Below, piece by piece: positions 53,449-61,957 of a DNA stretch of 64,000 bases. Each line of letters starts with the position of its first letter. Positions within the stretch are counted from its first letter, which is position 1. Location of the stretch: contig UBQX01000021.1 in the NCBI GenBank assembly GCA_900467685.1, forward strand, positions 62,001-126,000. Direction: 5' to 3'. Source of the DNA: Hyphomicrobiales bacterium. Lineage in GTDB: Bacteria; Pseudomonadota; Alphaproteobacteria; Rhizobiales; Rhizobiaceae. Position numbers and translations under genes: made by a program. The notes beneath the pieces are model-generated. The model was not told the DNA's origin, searched no databases, and worked only from the letters and a program-made list of their open reading frames with translations.

Positions 53449-53988
53449 ATGCTCACTAGCCGCAAGGTGCCTGACGTTACTTTCCGCACGCGCGTTCGCG
53501 ATGAATCGATCGGCGGTCCCAATCCCTTCCGTTGGCAGGATGTCACCTCCGCAGACTATTTCGGCGGCAAGCGCGTCGTCCTCTTCTCGCTGCCGGGCGC
53601 TTTCACCCCGACCTGCTCGACCTACCAGCTGCCGGATTTCGAAAAGCTCTATTCCGAATTCCAGGCAGAGGGCATCGACGAGATCTACTGCATCTCCGTC
53701 AACGACGCCTTTGTGATGAATGCCTGGGGCAAGTCGCAGGGCCTCACAAATGTCAAGCTCATTCCGGATGGTTCGGGCGAGTTCACCCGCAAGATGGGCA
53801 TGCTGGTGCGCAAGGACAATCTCGGCTTCGGCCTGCGCTCCTGGCGCTATGCTGCCGTGATCAACAATGGCGTGGTGGAACAGTGGTTCGAAGAAGAAGG
53901 CTTCTCGGACAATTGCGAAACCGATCCCTATGGCGTTTCCTCGCCGCAGAACATCCTGGAAGCGCTGCGTCGCAAGCAGGCTGCCTGA
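53449..53988 (+). CDS. Peroxiredoxin, Prx5 (AhpE/type II) family
   Basis: A 179-residue thiol peroxidase. The peroxidatic Cys56 is in SLPGAFTPTCSTYQLPDFEK, with FVMNAWGKSQGLTNVKLIPD typical of Prx5 proteins. It reduces hydrogen peroxide and organic peroxides, usually with glutathione/glutaredoxin or thioredoxin. GAAGGAG lies before the ATG. A monocistronic unit lying between ureC and the toxin-antitoxin pair, functionally unrelated to urease. Confidence 0.93.
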   Translation: MLTSRKVPDVTFRTRVRDESIGGPNPFRWQDVTSADYFGGKRVVLFSLPGAFTPTCSTYQLPDFEKLYSEFQAEGIDEIYCISVNDAFVMNAWGKSQGLTNVKLIPDGSGEFTRKMGMLVRKDNLGFGLRSWRYAAVINNGVVEQWFEEEGFSDNCETDPYGVSSPQNILEALRRKQAA

Positions 53989-54181
53989 TTACCTGCGGGC
54001 GGGTGCGAGGCCGCCGAGCCTTCTCGAGGGAGGTTTGTGGGGACCTGCTATCTGACGAACGTTATGCAAGGGCCGGTACATCAAGGGGTGTGTCGGCCTT
54101 TGCCGTTTCCGGGCCGATCTGCCGATAAGGCTGCGGGGTTCCGTGTTTTCATGGGGCTTTTGGGGCGGGCAAGCCGTGTGC

Positions 54182-54187
54182 TATGAT
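54182..54187 (+). promoter_or_regulatory. -10 box implying a leaderless antitoxin mRNA
   Basis: TATGAT ends 6 bp before the antitoxin ATG at 54194, so transcription from it would begin at or very near the start codon. No ribosome site precedes the ATG. The -35 region is weak. Confidence 0.4.
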
Positions 54188-54193
54188 CTGTTC

Positions 54194-54466
54194 ATGAGCG
54201 CAAAGGAACACCTAGCCATCGACCGCGAATTGACCGAGCGTCTTTCCGTCATTGCGGAACGCGATGGCTCAACCGTGTCCGAATTGGCGGAGACCGTTCT
54301 TCGGCAACATGCCGAGGAGGCCGAGCGCTTGGCCGAGGAATTTGCCGAGGATGACCGGCGGTGGGCCAGGTATCTTGAGACGGGTGAATCGATCTCGCTT
54401 GAGGATATGAGCGCCAAGCTGCAAGCGCTTGCTGACGAGGCAGGGCGAAAGGCCGGTTCTTCGTGA
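54194..54466 (+). CDS. Ribbon-helix-helix type antitoxin of a ParE-type system
   Basis: A 90-residue acidic protein. The N-terminal ~45 residues (LAIDRELTERLSVIAERDGS, TVSELAETVLRQHAEEAE) fit a CopG/RHH DNA-binding domain, and the acidic C-terminal part (FAEDDRRWARYLETGESISL) would bind the toxin. The start at 54194 is chosen because the upstream extension carries a -10 box. Its stop overlaps the toxin GTG by 4 bp. It should repress its own promoter together with the toxin. Confidence 0.8.
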   Translation: MSAKEHLAIDRELTERLSVIAERDGSTVSELAETVLRQHAEEAERLAEEFAEDDRRWARYLETGESISLEDMSAKLQALADEAGRKAGSS

Positions 54467-54753
54467 GGGTACGGTTCCTGCCAGAGGCCGATCACGATGT
54501 TGATCGACTTTACAGTTTTTTGGTGGGAAGCAACAAGTTGGCCGCGCAGAAGGCGATTTTAGCGATCGATCAGGCGCTGGTTCGACTTCAGGAAAATCCT
54601 TACATCGGCGTTGTAGTGCGTGAACGCGCCGGAGACCGTCAATTGTCGATTCCTTTCGGAAGCGGTTCGTATGTCTTGCGTTACCGGCTGGACGAGGCAA
54701 AGGATTTGTTGATCGTCGTCAGGATTTGGCATGGTCGCGAACAGCGGCAGTAA
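54463..54753 (+). CDS. ParE/RelE superfamily toxin
   Basis: A 96-residue protein with the ParE/RelE pattern: VRFLPEADHDVDRLYSFLVG, then AIDQALVRLQENPYIGVVVR and the C-terminal YVLRYRLDEAKDLLIVVRIW HGREQ. The ending RIWHGRE is typical of ParE toxins, which poison DNA gyrase. GTG start overlapping the antitoxin stop shows translational coupling. The module appears intact and lies in the block that separates ureC from ureEFG. Confidence 0.88.
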   Translation: MRVRFLPEADHDVDRLYSFLVGSNKLAAQKAILAIDQALVRLQENPYIGVVVRERAGDRQLSIPFGSGSYVLRYRLDEAKDLLIVVRIWHGREQRQ

Positions 54754-54775
54754 TGGATCATTCGAGGGGAATTTC

Positions 54776-55384
54776 ATGATCGCCTGGGCACTTTTCATTC
54801 CCGCCTGTTTTGCGTTGAACTGCGCGCCGGGGCCGAACAACATGCTCGCCTTTTCCAATGCCGCGCGGCTGGGTTTCGGCACCGCCTGTCTTGGCGGACT
54901 CGGGCGTATCCCGGCTTTCGCGGCATTGATTGGTGTCACAGTGTTGGGGCTGGGCGCTGTGCTGGCAGCCTCGGCCGAGGCGTTTCTGATCATCAAGATC
55001 GCCGGCGCCATCTATCTCGTCTATACCGGATTTCAGTTGCTGCTGAAGGCAAGACAGTTTGCCGAGATGCAGTCCGCTGATCTCGCGCTCAAGGCGCTGA
55101 TGCGACGGGACTTCACGATGGCGATTGCCAATCCGAAGGCGATTGCGATCTTCACAGCATTCTTCCCGCAATTTCTCGATCCCGCGATGCCAGCCTGGTC
55201 GCAGCTTCTGCAGATGGGCGGTGCCTTCCTCGTGCTGGAAGTTCTGGCGGTTGCGCTTTATGCGGCGGCGGGTGCTGTGCTGGGCCGGTTCATCAAGTCC
55301 ACCCGCGTCTTCGTGAACCTCAACCGCCTCGTCGGTGGTGCGCTGATCGCGGCCGGCGGCTCCATGGCGTTGACGCGCCACTGA
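54776..55384 (+). CDS. LysE/RhtB family amino acid exporter
   Basis: A 202-residue inner-membrane protein with about six hydrophobic segments. The N-terminus FIPACFALNCAPGPNNMLAF is the LysE signature with the conserved PGP, followed by GFGTACLGGLGRIPAFAAL and MAIANPKAIAIFTAFFPQFL. Such proteins export amino acids or homoserine lactones. ATG 54776 has GAGGGGAA upstream and lies 22 bp after the toxin stop. Confidence 0.9.
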   Translation: MIAWALFIPACFALNCAPGPNNMLAFSNAARLGFGTACLGGLGRIPAFAALIGVTVLGLGAVLAASAEAFLIIKIAGAIYLVYTGFQLLLKARQFAEMQSADLALKALMRRDFTMAIANPKAIAIFTAFFPQFLDPAMPAWSQLLQMGGAFLVLEVLAVALYAAAGAVLGRFIKSTRVFVNLNRLVGGALIAAGGSMALTRH

Positions 55385-55428
55385 TCTCCTACCACTGAAG
55401 CTTTCGAGGATGAAACCGAGGAGCTGCC

Positions 55429-55725
55429 ATGATTTACGTAATTGCGACCGTCACCCTGAAGCCCGGCACTGTAGAGGCATTTGTCGCTGCGGCTGCGCCC
55501 TGCCTGATCGGTACGCGCGCCGAACAGGGCAACATTTCCTACGATCTTCACCGGCGGGAAGGGGAGCCTGATACGCTGGTTTTTGTCGAGCGTTGGGAAA
55601 GCCGCGACCATTTGAAAGTGCACTTTTCTGCCCCGCACATGCTCGTCTACCGCGAGGCGACCAAGGATATGGTGGCGGATCGGAAGATCGAAATCATAGA
55701 ACCGGCCAAGGTGGACATTTTGTAA
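55429..55725 (+). CDS. Antibiotic biosynthesis monooxygenase (ABM) domain protein
   Basis: A 98-residue ferredoxin-like-fold protein: IYVIATVTLKPGTVEAFVAA, GNISYDLHRREGEPDTLVFV, ERWESRDHLKVHFSAPHM. This is the small-dimer ABM/YgiN pattern; YgiN-type proteins are cofactor-free quinol monooxygenases. GAGGAG lies upstream. Follows lysE by 44 bp and may be cotranscribed with it. Confidence 0.85.
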   Translation: MIYVIATVTLKPGTVEAFVAAAAPCLIGTRAEQGNISYDLHRREGEPDTLVFVERWESRDHLKVHFSAPHMLVYREATKDMVADRKIEIIEPAKVDIL

Positions 55726-55745
55726 TCCGCCGATATGCGTGCAGT

Positions 55746-55766
55746 GCAACATTTTTGTCATGTTGC
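55746..55766. promoter_or_regulatory. Inverted repeat between ABM gene and ureE
   Basis: GCAACAT-ttttgtc-ATGTTGC is a perfect 7 bp inverted repeat 20 bp after the ABM stop and 67 bp before ureE. A second small hairpin (CTTGCC-tttc-GGCAAG) follows at once. It could end the ABM transcript or be an operator for ureEFG. Confidence 0.4.
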
Positions 55767-55833
55767 GGCTTGAGACGGCTTGCCTTTCGGCAAGGAAACG
55801 GATTTGATTTCACGCGTTTGCGGAAGGGTTTCC

Positions 55834-56301
55834 ATGTTACGCGCGATCTCGGTTCTGGCTCCTGGCGAGCCGCATTCTGAGCCATTTGATACGGTGGTGC
55901 TGCCCCATGACGGGCGGCATTTGCGGCGCAAGCTGCTGCATCCGCAAGCCGGCGGCATGGTCATGCTGGATCTGAAGGAAACGGTCATGCTGGCCGATGG
56001 CGACCTGCTGTCGCTGGATGACGGGACCTGTCTCAGAATCGTTGCTGCGCAAGAGGATCTCATCGAAATCGTCGCGCGCGACCGGCTCCATCTGATCGAA
56101 CTTGCCTGGCATCTGGGCAATCGACATCTCGCCGCGCAAGTGGAGGAGGGACGCATCCTCATCCTGCGCGATCACGTTATCGAGGACATGCTGAACGGGT
56201 TGGGTGCGACGGTCCGCCATGTCCGCGAGCCTTTCCAGCCGGTGCGCGGCGCCTATCATTCCGGAGGGCATGGACATGCACATGGCCATCACCACCACTG
56301 A
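55834..56301 (+). CDS. ureE: Urease accessory protein UreE (nickel metallochaperone)
   Basis: A 155-residue protein with the UreE N-terminal peptide-binding-like domain, the metal-binding region [20 protein letters not shown] (conserved His), and [20 protein letters not shown] with [10 protein letters not shown]. It ends in a His-rich tail ([12 protein letters not shown]) that would bind several nickel ions. It delivers nickel to UreG. ATG 55834 is the conserved start; an in-frame extension upstream overlaps the hairpins. The His-rich end overlaps the ureF start. Confidence 0.95.
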   Translation: MLRAISVLAPGEPHSEPFDTVVLPHDGRHLRRKLLHPQAGGMVMLDLKETVMLADGDLLSLDDGTCLRIVAAQEDLIEIVARDRLHLIELAWHLGNRHLAAQVEEGRILILRDHVIEDMLNGLGATVRHVREPFQPVRGAYHSGGHGHAHGHHHH

Positions 56302-56974
56302 ACGCCGTCACACGACGGCGCTGATCCGCCTGATGACGTGGCTGTCGCCGGCTTTCCCGATCGGGGCCTTTGCCTATTCCGGCGGGCTCGAGCGGGCGAT
56401 TGCCGACGGCCGTATCCGGGACCGGGCGAGCCTGCATGCCTGGCTCGACGGACTGATGACCCATGGCGCGATGAAGACGGATGCGATCTTCTTTTCGCTG
56501 AGCTATCGCGCCTGTGGCGAGGCCGGGCTTGCCGAGATCAACGATCTGGCGCTGGCGCTTGCCGGCTCCGCCGAACGGCTTTCCGAGACCGTGTCGCTGG
56601 GCACCGCTTTTGTCGATGCCGCGCGCGACTGGCCGCATCCGGTGCTCACGGAAGTGCGCGCGCGCGCCGATGGACGAGTTGCCTATCCCGTGGCGGCCGG
56701 TGCGATTGCGGGCGCGCATGAGACAGGGCTGGAAGCTGGTCTTGCCGCCTATCTTCACGCCAATCTCAGCCAGCTTGTCTCGGTTGCCATTCGCTGCGGC
56801 GTGATCGGGCAGCGGGAGGGTGTCGGGCTGCTCGCCTCGTTCGAGGATCAGGTCGCTTCGCTCGCCGCCGAGCTCATCGATTGCACGGAAGACGACCTTG
56901 GCTCGGCCGCCTTCATGGCCGAAATTTCCTCGTTGAAACATGAGACGCAGACGACGCGGCTTTTCCGCTCCTGA
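56276..56974 (+). CDS. ureF: Urease accessory protein UreF
   Basis: A ~232-residue all-helical protein with the UreF signature [24 protein letters not shown] near the start, [15 protein letters not shown] and [20 protein letters not shown] in the C-terminal half. It links UreD and UreG in the activation complex. ATG 56276 is seven bases after GGAGGG; ATGs at 56270 and 56282 are alternatives. It overlaps ureE by 26 bp, so the two are translationally coupled. Confidence 0.94.
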   Translation: MHMAITTTERRHTTALIRLMTWLSPAFPIGAFAYSGGLERAIADGRIRDRASLHAWLDGLMTHGAMKTDAIFFSLSYRACGEAGLAEINDLALALAGSAERLSETVSLGTAFVDAARDWPHPVLTEVRARADGRVAYPVAAGAIAGAHETGLEAGLAAYLHANLSQLVSVAIRCGVIGQREGVGLLASFEDQVASLAAELIDCTEDDLGSAAFMAEISSLKHETQTTRLFRS

Positions 56975-57002
56975 TCGCGTTGGATAACTGGAGATACATC
57001 CC

Positions 57003-57614
57003 ATGAAATCGCAGAACGGCCCCTTGAGAGTGGGCATTGGCGGCCCTGTCGGGTCCGGCAAGACGGCGCTGACGGCGGAGCTTTGCAAGGCGATGCGCGG
57101 GGACTATTCCGTCGCCGTGGTCACCAACGACATCTACACGCGCGAAGATGCCGATGCGCTGGTGCGGATGCAGGCTCTGACATCTGACCGTATCGTCGGG
57201 GTCGAGACGGGCGGCTGTCCGCATACGGCGATCCGCGAGGACGCGTCCATCAATCTGCAGGCGATTTCGGGGCTGAACCAGCGCTTCCCCGATCTTGATG
57301 TCGTGTTCATCGAATCGGGCGGCGATAATCTCGCGGCGACCTTTTCCCCGGATCTGGCCGATATCACGATCTATGTCATTTCCGTCTGCCAGGGCGAAGA
57401 GATCCCGCGCAAGGGCGGGCCGGGAATCACGCGTTCGGATCTGCTGGTCATCAACAAGGCTGATCTTGCGCCGCATGTCGATGTCGATCTCGGCGTGATG
57501 GAGCGCGATGCGACGAAGCAGCGGGCAGGACGCCCCTTCGTGTTCTCCAACATGAAGCGGGGCGAGGGGGTCGGTGCCATCGTTGATTTTCTGAAGGTTC
57601 AGGGCGGGCTCTGA
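57003..57614 (+). CDS. ureG: Urease accessory GTPase UreG
   Basis: A 203-residue SIMIBI GTPase. P-loop GPVGSGKT (14-21), nickel-binding CPH in [37 protein letters not shown] and the guanine-specificity motif [11 protein letters not shown] are all present. It couples GTP hydrolysis to nickel transfer into urease. No His-rich N-terminus, as expected when UreE carries one. Last gene of ureEFG. Confidence 0.97.
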   Translation: MKSQNGPLRVGIGGPVGSGKTALTAELCKAMRGDYSVAVVTNDIYTREDADALVRMQALTSDRIVGVETGGCPHTAIREDASINLQAISGLNQRFPDLDVVFIESGGDNLAATFSPDLADITIYVISVCQGEEIPRKGGPGITRSDLLVINKADLAPHVDVDLGVMERDATKQRAGRPFVFSNMKRGEGVGAIVDFLKVQGGL

Positions 57615-57639
57615 ACTGCGCACGCAGGCCAGGGACTCT

Positions 57640-57691
57640 CGAAAAGAATTGGGGCGGCTCGCTCTTTCTTTCGAAAGAATCGAACCGCCCC
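57640..57691 (-). terminator. Terminator hairpin between convergent ureG and Crp/Fnr genes
   Basis: GGGGCGG (57651-57657) pairs with CCGCCCC (57685-57691); inside lies the perfect palindrome TTCTTTCGAAAGAA. On the minus strand the stem is followed by AATTCTTTTC, a modest T-run, so it would end the regulator transcript and may also slow ureG transcription. Confidence 0.6.
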
Positions 57692-57717
57692 GTCCACCCC
57701 CGTGGAAACTTTGAGAC

Positions 57718-58401
57718 TTAGAAATTCCTCAGAGCGTTGACGTCGCCGATCTCGATGATGCGGCCGTGGACGCTGACGCCTGCCGACTTTAGCGCCGAGA
57801 AGGCGCGTGACAGGGCTTCGGGCGCAAGGCCCAGCTTGCCAGCGAGCAGGCTCTTCTGGAATGGCAGCCGGAAGCGGGCGGAGCTCGCATTCTCCGGGCA
57901 GTTCTGCAGGATGAAGTTGGCGACGCGCTGCGGTGCGGTGTGCAGCCGGTCATCGGCGACGCATTCCAGAGCCTGGTCGAGATTGCGTGACAGCGAAGCC
58001 ATCAGCGCGATCCCGATCGCCGGGTCCTGGGAGGCAAACTGCTTGAGCTTGTCGACCTCGTAGCGCGCCAGCGTCACTGCCTCGGCCGTCTGTGCGCAAA
58101 AGCGATGCGTGCCGCCATTAAACATCACACCCTCGGCGAAGGTTTCGCCCGGCCCGTAGATGCCGATATCAGCCTCGCGGCCGTCCTTGCTCAACCTGAA
58201 GACGCGGACGAAGCCGGTCAGAACGGTATAGAAGTAATCCGCCTTTTCGCCCTGCTTGAAGATCGGATCACGCGCCTCGTGGCTTGCCACGGTCACATGG
58301 TCGACAATCTTCAGGGCCGTAGCGGACGGAAGTTCGCTCAGGAAATAGGATCGCAGAAGAATCTCTTTTTCGCGAACGTTCAATTTCAAGACCTTGATCA
58401 C
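57718..58401 (-). CDS. Crp/Fnr family transcriptional regulator (no FNR cysteine cluster)
   Basis: A 227-residue protein with an N-terminal cyclic-nucleotide-like beta barrel (DPIFKQGEKADYFYTVLTGF, then VRVFRLSKDGREADIGIYGP GE) and a C-terminal winged helix. The recognition segment LAPEALSRAFSALKSAGV contains E-x-x-SR, the FNR-type reading head that contacts TTGAT half sites. The N-terminus lacks the cysteine cluster of oxygen-sensing FNR/FixK-type FnrN, so it resembles DNR/NnrR or other cofactor-binding members. GTG start at 58401 follows GGGGGATT. A perfect FNR-type box lies ~150 bp upstream, suggesting autoregulation or control by another FNR protein. Confidence 0.9.
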   Translation of the reverse strand: MIKVLKLNVREKEILLRSYFLSELPSATALKIVDHVTVASHEARDPIFKQGEKADYFYTVLTGFVRVFRLSKDGREADIGIYGPGETFAEGVMFNGGTHRFCAQTAEAVTLARYEVDKLKQFASQDPAIGIALMASLSRNLDQALECVADDRLHTAPQRVANFILQNCPENASSARFRLPFQKSLLAGKLGLAPEALSRAFSALKSAGVSVHGRIIEIGDVNALRNF

Positions 58402-58546
58402 AGTTCAATCCCCCGGCCTGATGGGACGTCACATTCATCGTCCCTCAGGACAGCCATCGGGGGTTGATGCAACAACTCGTGTCTCTTCAACCCGGCCACC
58501 GAAAGCTGCCTTGGAGGTTTCATACAGCTTTCTGCATCTGCCCTGT

Positions 58547-58560
58547 TTGATTTCGATCAA
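58547..58560. promoter_or_regulatory. Perfect FNR/FixK-type box
   Basis: TTGAT-ttcg-ATCAA matches the FNR/FixK consensus exactly. It lies between the 3-prime end of the RND gene and the Crp/Fnr gene, centred ~152 bp before the GTG, which suggests a long leader or an upstream promoter. Confidence 0.75.
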
Positions 58561-58572
58561 CTCCAAAACGAC

Positions 58573-58598
58573 AATGGCCGGATTTTCATCCGGCCATT
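58573..58598. terminator. Terminator hairpin downstream of the RND pump gene
   Basis: AATGGCCGGAT-tttc-ATCCGGCCATT is an 11 bp perfect stem 25 bp after the RND stop. The minus-strand tail is GTCGTTTTGG and the plus-strand tail TT only, so it should mainly end the RND transcript. Confidence 0.75.
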
Positions 58599-58623
58599 TT
58601 GCAATCTTCTCATAAAGCGGCGG

Positions 58624-61600
58624 CTACTCAGCCGCCAGGTTCGGCAGCGCCCGTATGTTGCTCGCCGCACGGCTGGAGGCTTCCTTGTCGGCCTTGTTTT
58701 CCAGTGCCGCAAGCCGCTCATCGAGCGTCTGCACGGCGCGACCGTTCTCCGCAACGGCGGCGCCGAGCTCCTCGGCGCTCATCGGCTCCGGCTCGTCTTC
58801 CTTCTTGCCGATGACGCGGCTGAAGATGCGGCCGAGAAGGCGCGACAGGTCGTCCATGATGAGGAAGAAGGACGGCACGACGACCAGCGACAGCACGGTC
58901 GACACGATGATGCCGCCGATCACCGCAATCGCCATCGGCGAACGGAACGAGCCGCCTTCGCCGACGCCAAGTGCCGAGGGCAGCATGCCGGCCGACATGG
59001 CAATCGAGGTCATGACAATGGGCCTTGCACGCTTGCGGCCGGCCTCGATCATGGCCTCGATGCGGTTCTTGCCCTGATGCATCATCTCGATCGCGAAATC
59101 GACGAGCAGGATCGCGTTCTTCGTCACAATGCCCATCAGCATGAGAATGCCGATGAGAACGGGCATGGAAAGCGAATTGCCGGTGATGATCAGGCCAGCT
59201 GCCACGCCGCCGATGGCGAGCGGCAGCGAGAACAGGATCGTGAAGGGCTGGATGACATCCTTGAAGAGCAGGATCAGGACCATCAGGACGAGGAGAAGGC
59301 CGAGCAGCATCGCGTTGCCGAAGCCCTTGACCATCTCCGCCTGCACCTTGGCGTCACCGCTTTCGAGGAACTGGACGCTTGCCGGCAGCTTGACCTCGGC
59401 AGCCGCCGCCTTGAAGCGGGCCGTTGCGGTGTCGAGCGCGACGCCCTTCGGCAGGTCAGCGCCGATGGTGACGACGCGGCTGCGGTCTTGCCGCTTGATC
59501 GAGCTCGGGCCTTCCGAGAAGATCACGTCGGCAACGCTGGCCAGCGGCACCGTCGCGCCGGACGCCGTGCGCAGCCGCACCGCCTTGATCGCCGCGAGAT
59601 CATGCCGCATGTCGAGATTGAACATGACGCGGATCGGTATCTGGCGGTTATCGAGCGATATCTTCGGCAGCGCTGCATCCGCATCGCCGATCGTTGCAAC
59701 ACGGACGGCTTCAGCGATCTGCTGCACGGTGATACCGAGACGGGCGATCTGGTCGGAATGCGGCATGATGCGCAACTCGGTGCGCGGCAGGGCGCCTTCC
59801 GAGCTGACGTTGGCCAGAACCGATTCCTGGCGCAGGCGCGATTCCAGCATTGCGACCGCCTTGTTCAGATCGGCCTCGTTGGAGGAGAGGATGTTGAAAG
59901 AAAGGTCGCGATCGCCGCGGTCGTTGAGGCGAAGCAGGCGCACGTCCGGAATGTCCGCCAGCTTGGCGAAGACTTCCTTTTCGATGTCCCATTGCGGGCG
60001 AACGCGACCCTTCGGCGTCACCTTCGGCAGGTAGGGGCCGATGATCGGCAGCTTGCCGCCAAGGTCGTTGACCAGAGCCGTTACCAGTGAGGCTTCCTTG
60101 TGCTTCAGAAGCAGCGTCACGGTTGCTTTGGTGATCGAAAGATCGCCCTTGGGGGAGGACCCGCCCAGGATGAAAACGTCCTGAACACCTTCGATGTCCT
60201 TGACCCTATCATAGATCGCCTTGGTCGACCGGTTCGTCTCGTTCAGCGAGGTGCTGGGCGGCAGCTCGACAGAGAGCGTTACGCGGCCGGAATCTTCCGG
60301 CGGCAGGAAGCTGCCCGGAACCTGCATCAGCAGGTAGACCGAACCGACGAGGAAGCCGATCGCCGCCAGAAGCGTCGTGTAACGCCAGCGGGTCGTCACG
60401 CGGATGAGGCCGGTGTAGCCGTTCATGATCGTGCCATCGTGGTCGTGATCATGATCCGGCACGCTGTCCTTGGAGCGCATCAGATAGGCGGCCATCATCG
60501 GGGTGATGAGGCGTGCCACCATCAGCGAGAAGAACACCGAGAAGGCGACCGTCAGGCCGAACTGGATGAAGTACTGGCCCGGGATACCCGGCATGAAGGA
60601 AACCGGGACGAAGACGGCGATGATCGTGAAGGTCGTCGCGATCACGGCGAGGCCGATTTCGTCCGCTGCCTCGATGGCCGCGCGATAGGGAGTCTTGCCC
60701 ATACGGATGTGCCGGGCAATGTTCTCGATTTCCACGATGGCGTCGTCAACGAGAATGCCGGTCGCGAGCGTCAGCGCGAGGAAGCTGACGAGGTTCAGCG
60801 AGAAGCCCATCAGGTCCATGATCCAGAAGGTCGGGATCGCGGAAAGCGGAAGCGCCACGGCCGAAATCAGGGTCGCGCGCCAGTTCCGCAGGAAGAGGAA
60901 CACGACGATAATGGCAAGGGCTGCGCCCTCGATCAGCGTGTCGATGGCTGCTTCGTAATTGCCATAGGTGAAGTAGACGCTGTCATTGACCAGCTCGATC
61001 TTCACATTGGGGTTCTTTGCCTTGACCTTGTCGAGTGCCTTTTGCACCTCGTCGGCGACCGTCACTTCGCTGGCGCCTTTGGCGCGGAACACGGCGAAGG
61101 TGACAACCGGGTTTCCGTCGAAATTCGAGAAGGAGACCGGCTCCTTGTAGGTGTCCGTGATCGTGCCGAGATCGGAGAGCTTGACGAAGCGGCCATTCGG
61201 AAGCGCAATCGTCTTCTGTTCGAGTGCCGCAACCGAACGTGCGTCGCCGAGCGTCCGGATCGTCTGCTCGCCCCCGGCGATCTGACCGCGGCCCGCGCCG
61301 AGATCGGCGTTAGTCAGGCGAAGCTGGGTGTTCACGTCGGACGCCGAAACGCCGAAGGACTTCATCTTCAGCGGGTCGAGCTGGATACGCACCTCGCGGT
61401 CCGCGCCGCCGAAGCGGTCGATACGGCCAACGCCCTTGGAGCCCTGAAGCGCGCGCTTGACGGTATCGTCAACGAACCACGAGAGCTCTTCCAGCGTCAT
61501 GTTGGGCGAGGAGACCGCATAGGTCTGGATCGCCTGGCCCTCCACGTCGATCTTCGAGACCTTGGGGTCGTCGATGGAGGCGGGCAAGGTGCTGCGGATA

Positions 61601-61941
61601 CGGTCTACCGCATCCTTGACGTCCTGGAGCGCCTGGTTGGTCTTCACATCGATGTTGAAGATGACGGCTGTGCTGGAGAGGCCATCGGTGATGTTCGACT
61701 GGATGTAGTCGATACCGGCAATGCCGGCGACGGCATCTTCGATGATCTTGGTGACCTGGCTTTCAAGCTCCGAGGGCGCAGCGCCGCTCTGGCTCACCGC
61801 CACCGAGATCACCGGCACGTCGATATTCGGGAAACGCGTGATGGGCAGCTTGTTGAAAGCCTGAATGCCCATGAACATGAGCAGGAAGAAGGCCAGAAGC
61901 GGCGCGACAGGATTGCGGATCGACCAGGCTGAAAAGTTCAT
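58624..61941 (-). CDS. RND-family efflux pump inner-membrane transporter (AcrB/MdtB-like)
   Basis: A 1105-residue HAE1-type RND transporter with 12 membrane segments and two large periplasmic loops. It begins MNFSAWSIRNPVAPLLAFFL; the porter domain has AAPSELESQVTKIIEDAVAG, the TM4 proton relay is GILVDDAIVEIENIARH (Asp-Asp), and the second half has LMGIVTKNAILLVDFAIEMM. After the last segment there is an extra ~65-residue cytoplasmic tail with a heptad-like stretch (AVQTLDERLAALENKADKEA), longer than usual. It starts 16 bp after the membrane fusion protein gene. No outer-membrane factor gene is nearby, so it must use one from elsewhere. Drug specificity is unknown. Confidence 0.94.
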   Translation of the reverse strand: MNFSAWSIRNPVAPLLAFFLLMFMGIQAFNKLPITRFPNIDVPVISVAVSQSGAAPSELESQVTKIIEDAVAGIAGIDYIQSNITDGLSSTAVIFNIDVKTNQALQDVKDAVDRIRSTLPASIDDPKVSKIDVEGQAIQTYAVSSPNMTLEELSWFVDDTVKRALQGSKGVGRIDRFGGADREVRIQLDPLKMKSFGVSASDVNTQLRLTNADLGAGRGQIAGGEQTIRTLGDARSVAALEQKTIALPNGRFVKLSDLGTITDTYKEPVSFSNFDGNPVVTFAVFRAKGASEVTVADEVQKALDKVKAKNPNVKIELVNDSVYFTYGNYEAAIDTLIEGAALAIIVVFLFLRNWRATLISAVALPLSAIPTFWIMDLMGFSLNLVSFLALTLATGILVDDAIVEIENIARHIRMGKTPYRAAIEAADEIGLAVIATTFTIIAVFVPVSFMPGIPGQYFIQFGLTVAFSVFFSLMVARLITPMMAAYLMRSKDSVPDHDHDHDGTIMNGYTGLIRVTTRWRYTTLLAAIGFLVGSVYLLMQVPGSFLPPEDSGRVTLSVELPPSTSLNETNRSTKAIYDRVKDIEGVQDVFILGGSSPKGDLSITKATVTLLLKHKEASLVTALVNDLGGKLPIIGPYLPKVTPKGRVRPQWDIEKEVFAKLADIPDVRLLRLNDRGDRDLSFNILSSNEADLNKAVAMLESRLRQESVLANVSSEGALPRTELRIMPHSDQIARLGITVQQIAEAVRVATIGDADAALPKISLDNRQIPIRVMFNLDMRHDLAAIKAVRLRTASGATVPLASVADVIFSEGPSSIKRQDRSRVVTIGADLPKGVALDTATARFKAAAAEVKLPASVQFLESGDAKVQAEMVKGFGNAMLLGLLLVLMVLILLFKDVIQPFTILFSLPLAIGGVAAGLIITGNSLSMPVLIGILMLMGIVTKNAILLVDFAIEMMHQGKNRIEAMIEAGRKRARPIVMTSIAMSAGMLPSALGVGEGGSFRSPMAIAVIGGIIVSTVLSLVVVPSFFLIMDDLSRLLGRIFSRVIGKKEDEPEPMSAEELGAAVAENGRAVQTLDERLAALENKADKEASSRAASNIRALPNLAAE

Positions 61942-61957
61942 CTTTGCCTCAAGCCCC

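Noticed and set aside
58619-58636. GGCGGCT/AGCCGCC hairpin at the end of the RND gene
   Set aside because: It lies within the last codons and stop; a better terminator stands at 58573-58598.
60100-61932. 610-codon open frame antisense to the RND transporter
   Set aside because: Same reason: extreme Arg/Asp/Gly composition and no motif, while the opposite strand encodes a complete RND pump.
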